The position numbers were made by a program, and so were the translations under genes. Source: Damh-18 sp964390945 (GTDB lineage: Bacteria; Patescibacteriota; Minisyncoccia; Phycocordibacterales; UBA918). From it: a stretch of 64,000 nucleotides of DNA. Position 1 is the first letter of the stretch; the number at the start of each line of letters is the position of its first letter. The notes beneath the pieces are model-generated. The model was not told the origin of the DNA. It did no database searches and saw only the letters and a program-made list of their open reading frames with translations. This document shows, piece after piece, positions 59,027 through 64,000 of this stretch. Location of the stretch: the NCBI GenBank assembly GCA_964390945.1, contig CAYMIV010000001.1, positions 1 through 64,000 on the forward strand, given 5' to 3'.

Positions 59027-60805
59027 TTATGTGCTGGATGCGACCGCATCCTGTGAGTCTCCGACATCGTCAATTGCTTCAACGTACGGTGTAACAACAA
59101 CGTCTGGAATGTGTTCAATTTCGGCACCGTTTGTTGCCTCTGTTGAAGGCACTATGATGTCAAATTGTGAGCTCTCATCAATTGGCGACATTGATTCGGG
59201 TTCTTCAGTCGACATTTCTGTCGAAGTTGCCGGGGGTTCGGTAAATGGGGATACGATAACGTCATCTGTTGATGTCGAGCTTGGCGTATCGCCACCCTCA
59301 ACATGTGGTTCAGGATCGGGTGCACCATCATCACTCTCCTTCGGTTTTTGTTGCGTGCTCAATTGGAGAAGGGCGCGCTCTTCTCCCGTTTGATCGGGGT
59401 CAGGCAAGGATTCGGGCACCGGCGTGGGTGAGGAACTGAGAGGCACAACTTTACCGCTTTTTAAATCATATCCTTTCGTTTCAACGTCTCCGTTTGTCTG
59501 CTTAGCATCGTATACAAGAACAAAGCGTGGGTTATCGATTGAGGCGCCGTCAGCGCTTTCTATGGTGTCAATGGATTTCGTCACACGATCATATACTTTT
59601 ACTCTCCATGCACCGCTTTCGAACGTTTGCCAAATAATGTAATTGCCATTGATGCGCGGAGATATGTCGTGCCACGTATTATCGGTAAGCATGGTAAGTT
59701 CGCCGCCTTCTTCGAGCATGATTTCCCAATCATTTCCAATCCAACCCTGCCATGCAATTACGTCGCCGTAGCGCGATGGTTCCATATTGTTGTAGCGTTC
59801 ATTCGTTATTTGCTGTTCCTCACCCGTTTCAGCATCATAGGTGACAATTTGATATCTGCCGTCGATAAGCCGATGCCAAACGATAGAATTCGATGATTCA
59901 TCATAATATGGGGCATCATCATCAAAAAGGTTCTTCGTGACCTGCGATAATTCACCGCCTCGTTCGACAAAAATTTCACGGTCGCCGTCGGCATCAGGTG
60001 CTGAAAAAACGCGGTCTGTTCCGAGCGTTTTAGGAGCAGTTGAAGCGGTGGAACAGTAAAACGAACCATCGCCCACCTCTGCACACTCGTGTTTTGAAAA
60101 AATGAAGGCGTTTTCATCATTGAAAACTGTACTTATTGCAAAATTCTCTACCCCGGGCTGTTCAGGTTCTGTAGACGTTGATGTTGTTGCGACAACGTCA
60201 GAAAGAGGAATTTCGAGATCGGGTGTTTCGATGGAGGGTGTTTGTTCTGTGGATGTAGCGCTTTCGGTTGATGAGACGATTTCATCCTCTATGGTGTTCG
60301 GAGTTGTTGTGGGAACAATTTCACCGTCCTGTTCGGTGATTGTTTGCAAAAGCGGCTCTTCGTCGTCAGATTCAAGTGGTGGCAATTGCTCTGATGAGGA
60401 AGCATTCTCTTCCAATTCAGTATCGATTTCCGAAGGCAGAGTCACCCCGCCTTCATCGATTACCTCTACCTGTTGAGCAGGTATCGCATCCTGAATTTCC
60501 GCATTTGTATCAATCGGCGATTCGCTAGCCGTCTCTGAAACAACACCCTCAGAAGTCTCTGTCAGTGATGTGTCTTCCGAATCTTGCGACTCCTCTGCAG
60601 TGAGTGGCGCCGCTTCTTCAGCTGAAGATTCTTGAATGGAAGCGTCTTGTTTTAATGAATCAACTACAGTTTCAGACGCAAAAGCGGGAGCAAGCGGTAA
60701 AAGAATCAAAGAACAAAGCAACGCAAACGTCAAAAACCACGCGCAAGAATATATAAACCCGCGTGTTTTTCCATACACCATAAACGCAACGGCTGTTGTG
60801 CGCAT
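59027..60805 (-). CDS. Acidic secreted protein with a TolB-like propeller segment
   Basis: A 592-residue protein with a signal peptide (about 20-43, ending PAFASE). A ~190-residue stalk very rich in Glu, Ser and Thr follows. A central region (about 230-440) has repeated strands such as DREIFVERGGELSQVT, SNSIVWHRLIDGRYQIVTYD, GDVIAWQGWIGNDWEIML and GNYIIWQTFESGAWRVKVYD, typical of TolB-like propeller blades. A second acidic Pro/Ser/Thr-rich region ends the protein. It lies 19 bp upstream of the giant gene and is probably co-transcribed. The start may be the inner ATG at 60781 (MVYGKTRGF). Confidence 0.82.
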   Translation of the reverse strand: MRTTAVAFMVYGKTRGFIYSCAWFLTFALLCSLILLPLAPAFASETVVDSLKQDASIQESSAEEAAPLTAEESQDSEDTSLTETSEGVVSETASESPIDTNAEIQDAIPAQQVEVIDEGGVTLPSEIDTELEENASSSEQLPPLESDDEEPLLQTITEQDGEIVPTTTPNTIEDEIVSSTESATSTEQTPSIETPDLEIPLSDVVATTSTSTEPEQPGVENFAISTVFNDENAFIFSKHECAEVGDGSFYCSTASTAPKTLGTDRVFSAPDADGDREIFVERGGELSQVTKNLFDDDAPYYDESSNSIVWHRLIDGRYQIVTYDAETGEEQQITNERYNNMEPSRYGDVIAWQGWIGNDWEIMLEEGGELTMLTDNTWHDISPRINGNYIIWQTFESGAWRVKVYDRVTKSIDTIESADGASIDNPRFVLVYDAKQTNGDVETKGYDLKSGKVVPLSSSPTPVPESLPDPDQTGEERALLQLSTQQKPKESDDGAPDPEPHVEGGDTPSSTSTDDVIVSPFTEPPATSTEMSTEEPESMSPIDESSQFDIIVPSTEATNGAEIEHIPDVVVTPYVEAIDDVGDSQDAVASST

Positions 60806-60918
60806 ATCTCTACGTGCAAGCGAGATTCTGTGGTGGCAGAATACTCCCCTGTACCTTCAATAATACAAGTATATCAAGTCGTTCTCCACACCATTATCAA
60901 CAGCAAATGCACGGGCAA

Positions 60919-61656
60919 CTATTTGAAGAAGGAATCGGCTAAGAGAATTGAAAAATCCTTAAACGTCATTCTACCGTCCCCGTTAAAATCAAAGAGTTTA
61001 CCCTTTGTAAACCATGCCGCCATGAAAGCAGAGATGTCCTTGAGGTCAACAGCACCGTCACCATCGACATCGGTCACGATAGTCATTTCAACCTCGCCGA
61101 CGAGCGTGCCATCCGCGGTAGCAATTAAAATTCGAGCTTCATCAGAATCGGTGTCATCAACTTCAACCGTTGTGCCGAGACCGTCGCCGGCGACAAAGGC
61201 AACATTGTTGGTTGTGACATAGGCGGTACCGGACGCCAATGCTCGCGCACGTATTCGTGCAATAGTGTGTTCTCCAACAAAACCTTTTCGGAACGTGCCA
61301 CCGCTTAAGTAAATTGAGCCGTTCTCGGCATATGGTTCCTTTGTCCAAAGCGTTATGACTGATGTGCCGGTATCAATACCCTCAATTTTAAGTTTCGAGG
61401 TTTGGTAAGCCAGGGTGATGTCAATCGCATTAACGGGAGTGTGTGCAGTTGCCAAAACTTCAATCATTATATTGTCGCCCTCTTTAACAGAGGAAGGAGT
61501 TGTTACGATGGAAACATAGGAACTCCCACCGGAAATAACGGCGGCAAGACCTGCAAAGAGCGAGGCAACGAGTGCGGTAGAAAATACATATCGAACGGTC
61601 GTACTCGTTGTCCTGGAACGGATTAGGGGTAACCGATTCCGAAATGCTTGTCTCAT
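60919..61656 (-). CDS. Secreted cohesin and dockerin type I domain protein
   Basis: A 245-residue exported protein. After a membrane or signal segment (about 23-43) comes a cohesin-like domain (SIVTTPSSVKEGDNIMIEVL...SVITLWTKEPYAENGSIYLSGG...VAFVAGDGLGTTV). The C terminus is a dockerin with two intact calcium loops, DVDGDGAVDLKD and DFNGDGRMTFKD, each followed by a helix (about 195-245). One protein thus carries both halves of a cohesin-dockerin contact, as adaptor scaffoldins do. Its ATG overlaps the TGA of the upstream coiled-coil gene... in fact its start codon at 61656 lies over the end of the 221-residue gene (61653-61656), so the two are coupled. Confidence 0.88.
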   Translation of the reverse strand: MRQAFRNRLPLIRSRTTSTTVRYVFSTALVASLFAGLAAVISGGSSYVSIVTTPSSVKEGDNIMIEVLATAHTPVNAIDITLAYQTSKLKIEGIDTGTSVITLWTKEPYAENGSIYLSGGTFRKGFVGEHTIARIRARALASGTAYVTTNNVAFVAGDGLGTTVEVDDTDSDEARILIATADGTLVGEVEMTIVTDVDGDGAVDLKDISAFMAAWFTKGKLFDFNGDGRMTFKDFSILLADSFFK

Positions 61657-62318
61657 GGTAGGGGGGTGAGATCGATTCGAAGCTCATCAATCATTGATTG
61701 CTTGATTGCCGCTGTTTCATTGAGTGTTTGCGCTTGACGCACCAACTGGTTTATCTGTGACGCTGAGGTTGATGAATCTTCGATTAACAGCGAGATTATC
61801 TTTCCCTGTATCAAAGTGATTTCCGTTAATACCGCACTGCTATCTCGCTCAAGTTGGGTGAGCTCATTCCACGAAGCAAGCATCGCGTGTTCCTCCGCGG
61901 TATCGTCGAGTATGTCGAGTAATCGCACGTAACGAACAAGCACATCATATTCTCGTTCCAACAATGCAACCATGAGCGCCTTTCTCTCTGCAAAGTACAT
62001 TCCGCACGAATGGAATAGTTGCTGCGACTTGATTAATTCTTTGTTCTGGAGCGAGCCAAGCCTTGAGAGAAGCGCTTCAAATTCAGCTCGATCGGGGCAA
62101 TCTTGAATCACAGAACCGATTCGCGCATCAACGTCATTCGTATCGATTTCATTGGCAATCGTTGCGAGGGTTTCGATTTGCTCAGCAATTGAATCTTCCA
62201 CAACCAGCGTAATTGCGTTAAGTGAATGGGATACATACCACGCACTCCCGGCACAGAGGAGCGCAATTATACCAAGGTGTGCGCTTAGCATGATGTGCGA
62301 GGTGAGAAATTCTTTCAT
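61653..62318 (-). CDS. Membrane-anchored coiled-coil protein
   Basis: A 221-residue protein with one N-terminal membrane span (about 10-30) and an otherwise helical extracytoplasmic body with coiled-coil character (SIAEQIETLATIANEIDTND, LLEREYDVLVRYVRLLDILD). Two Cys (near 73 and 104) could form a disulfide. No family is recognised. It lies 4 bp after the cohesin/Ig gene and overlaps the cohesin-dockerin gene by 4 bp, so it belongs to the same assembly operon; a structural or spacer role is inferred. Confidence 0.78.
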   Translation of the reverse strand: MKEFLTSHIMLSAHLGIIALLCAGSAWYVSHSLNAITLVVEDSIAEQIETLATIANEIDTNDVDARIGSVIQDCPDRAEFEALLSRLGSLQNKELIKSQQLFHSCGMYFAERKALMVALLEREYDVLVRYVRLLDILDDTAEEHAMLASWNELTQLERDSSAVLTEITLIQGKIISLLIEDSSTSASQINQLVRQAQTLNETAAIKQSMIDELRIDLTPLP

Positions 62319-62322
62319 GCGT

Positions 62323-64000
62323 TTATTGTACTATGTTCTCAATGTCAGCAATTTCTTTGCGAACTTTCGTCCGAACATCAGCGAGGTCTGTCTCAATTTG
62401 CTCGATGAGTGACGCTTCAGCGTTCGTGAGTTTTCCCTTTCGAGATTCCTTTAGTTCAGTAACTTTAGAATGCAGATTCACAAAGGCTTCATCGAGTTCT
62501 CTTTTAAGAGTTTCTTCGGCTTCACGGGTTTCAAAGGCAATCGTACGTTTCCAGCGCGAGAGACGATGCCACAAGAACCATGTTCCGAAAATCGAAAGTA
62601 TGAGAAGTGCAATGAGCGGAACAACGACTGAAAGCACGCTAACCACAAACGAGCCAATGCGCATATATCCGGGCTCTTCAACGACAATCCGATGCTTCTC
62701 TGAAGTCATGCTCGTAGCGCCGTACTCGTCAGTTGCGATTGCTGTCACATCGTAGACGCCAACGGTAAGACCCGCATCAGTAATCGCTGTAAACGAACCG
62801 CTCGCATCAGCCTTGGTAAGCACCGTTTCCGACTCGCCATTCGTTTTTGTAAACGTAATACTCACATCCGCAGACGCTCGCGTTGTACCCCGAATGACGG
62901 GAACTACACCGGGGGAAATACGTACCGGATACTCGGTAATGAGGGGCGCTTCAAACGCTGAAATATCGAATGCATATGATGCGACTCGAGAATTTCCCGC
63001 TGCGTCAAACGCCTCAACAACGATGGTGTGGTGGCCGGACGGGAGAACCGGGAGTGCATATCGTTGTGACTGTTCCGTGTCTTTATACTCTATCGGTTCT
63101 CCACCATCTATTTGTATTTTGTAGAGGGTAATCGGGGATGTGTCCTTCGCGGTAAAAATAAGTGTCCTCGAAGGATTGTTTTGCTCCTGTTCAGTTGATT
63201 CAGTTATGACGAAGTCTGAAGGCGGCTCTGTGTCAACTGCGAGTCTAAAATGAGTCACCCTTCCCCACCCATCCGCATTCTTGAACTGGACATGAAAATA
63301 TGAAATTCCCTGCGGAAGTTCTTCAACACTCTTCTCTCCTACCGGGGGTTCATAGACGATGGTCGGGACAGAAATTTCGGATGTATCAAGCAATGTTCTT
63401 ACTGCAATGATGTCCGATGGGATTGCCCACTCTAGACGAGCCGTAGTTTCTCTATACCAATTGTCTTCATCGGGGTGCGTGGGAGAGGTTACCTTCGGTG
63501 CCATCGGTGTATTCGGCGGCGGTATGTACTCTGGTGGCGGTATTTCAGACTTTGCCGCAATTGAGTACGAGGCTCCCGTCATGCCCGTCAAGACATTTGT
63601 TCCGAGTCCGTCAGCAGCGAGTACTGAAGCGCTTTTGAAAGTTACTTTCGGTGAACCTGCCGCAAGAGGGCGAAAAACGATAGTCATTACCGTACCATTT
63701 GTCCCCGTGTACCCGCTCGGCGAACCGCCGCTGAACGATATTGAACCGGCGCTATTTGAAAATGTCGGCTCCTGTGTCCAGAGGTTGAAAATGGAGGCCC
63801 CTCTCGAAACGGACTGTACCGCGAGTTCTTTGGGATTGAATGTAATCTGCGCATCGGCGGCATTAATTGGCTTTCCCTGCGTGTTGACCACCACGGTTGC
63901 GTTAAAGGTGCCGCCGACAGTATAGACACCAGTGTCGGGGCTGATTTTGAGGGTTGCAGCATTCGTTTCTTGTACGAAGACAAAGAACGTAATGGCCAGC
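62323..64000 (-). CDS. Membrane-anchored cohesin and Ig-like protein, 5' end outside the window
   Basis: The frame is open from 62323 to the window edge, beyond the first internal GTG at 63894. It begins within a signal peptide (LAITFFVFVQETNAATLKIS). A cohesin-like domain follows (VGGTFNATVVVNTQGKPINA, NLWTQEPTFSNSAGSISFSGG, VLAADGLGTNV), clearly paralogous to that of the 60919 gene. Next are a Pro-rich linker, two or three Ig/fibronectin-like domains, a membrane span (about 415-440 counted from 63894) and a cytoplasmic coiled coil. This is a plausible cell-anchoring scaffold for dockerin proteins. Confidence 0.88.
   Translation of the reverse strand, partial: LAITFFVFVQETNAATLKISPDTGVYTVGGTFNATVVVNTQGKPINAADAQITFNPKELAVQSVSRGASIFNLWTQEPTFSNSAGSISFSGGSPSGYTGTNGTVMTIVFRPLAAGSPKVTFKSASVLAADGLGTNVLTGMTGASYSIAAKSEIPPPEYIPPPNTPMAPKVTSPTHPDEDNWYRETTARLEWAIPSDIIAVRTLLDTSEISVPTIVYEPPVGEKSVEELPQGISYFHVQFKNADGWGRVTHFRLAVDTEPPSDFVITESTEQEQNNPSRTLIFTAKDTSPITLYKIQIDGGEPIEYKDTEQSQRYALPVLPSGHHTIVVEAFDAAGNSRVASYAFDISAFEAPLITEYPVRISPGVVPVIRGTTRASADVSITFTKTNGESETVLTKADASGSFTAITDAGLTVGVYDVTAIATDEYGATSMTSEKHRIVVEEPGYMRIGSFVVSVLSVVVPLIALLILSIFGTWFLWHRLSRWKRTIAFETREAEETLKRELDEAFVNLHSKVTELKESRKGKLTNAEASLIEQIETDLADVRTKVRKEIADIENIVQ

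Noticed and set aside
60919..64000. A true cellulosome
   Set aside because: No glycoside hydrolase or carbohydrate-binding module is seen, only cohesin, dockerin and Ig-like domains, so polysaccharide degradation is not supported.

Overview
The window reads as one scaffold from a small-genome, probably uncultivated bacterium, most likely a Patescibacteria/CPR member of the Parcubacteria type. This is inferred from gene content: an ATP synthase operon with shortened delta and epsilon subunits, a short UvrC without its C-terminal helix-hairpin-helix part, many small single-membrane-span proteins of unknown function, a sigma region 4 plus HARE-HTH protein, large surface proteins with cohesin-like domains, and no amino-acid or cofactor biosynthesis operon. 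The standard code applies, because TGA is used as a stop in several ATGA gene overlaps. A run of 100 Ns at 30903-31002 marks a scaffold gap.

Layout. 1-12.3 kb, almost all minus strand: mnmA (interrupted by TGA), mltG, a large membrane protein, a sigma4/HARE regulator, leuS, a DUF5671-like membrane protein, DUF3467, a DsbB/thioredoxin pair, typA, a GIY-YIG protein and ychF. 12.4-15.6 kb: small genes on both strands, several with their own terminators. 15.7-21.9 kb: the F-type ATP synthase operon in the order atpB-E-F-H-A-G-D-C. 22-31 kb: tag, tRNA-Ala, a CoA-transferase/GNAT fusion with an apparent frameshift, an RND efflux pair (adaptor and permease), tRNA-Pro, and the gap flanked by identical 55-bp sequences. 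31-47.8 kb, minus strand: pterin dehydratase, ddl, a short UDP-sugar dehydrogenase, uvrC, uvrA, a sensor kinase overlapping a surface protein gene, uvrB, tgt, FKBP, CapA and an AI-2E-type transporter.

48-64 kb, minus strand, is an envelope and surface-protein region. In transcription order it runs: a membrane-anchored cohesin protein (open at the window edge), a coiled-coil membrane protein, a cohesin-dockerin protein, an acidic secreted protein, a 2470-residue repeat protein, two membrane-anchored Ig-like proteins, a small secreted protein and a TlpA-like protein that has lost its redox cysteines. The pairing of cohesin and dockerin modules with giant repeat proteins is the most interesting system here. 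It looks like a non-covalent surface assembly, without any glycoside hydrolase in view.

A second genome-scale signal is that many genes have a -10 element, often of the extended TGnTANNNT kind, only 6-10 nt before the start codon and no Shine-Dalgarno sequence. Leaderless translation therefore looks common in this organism, and I used it to choose several start codons.
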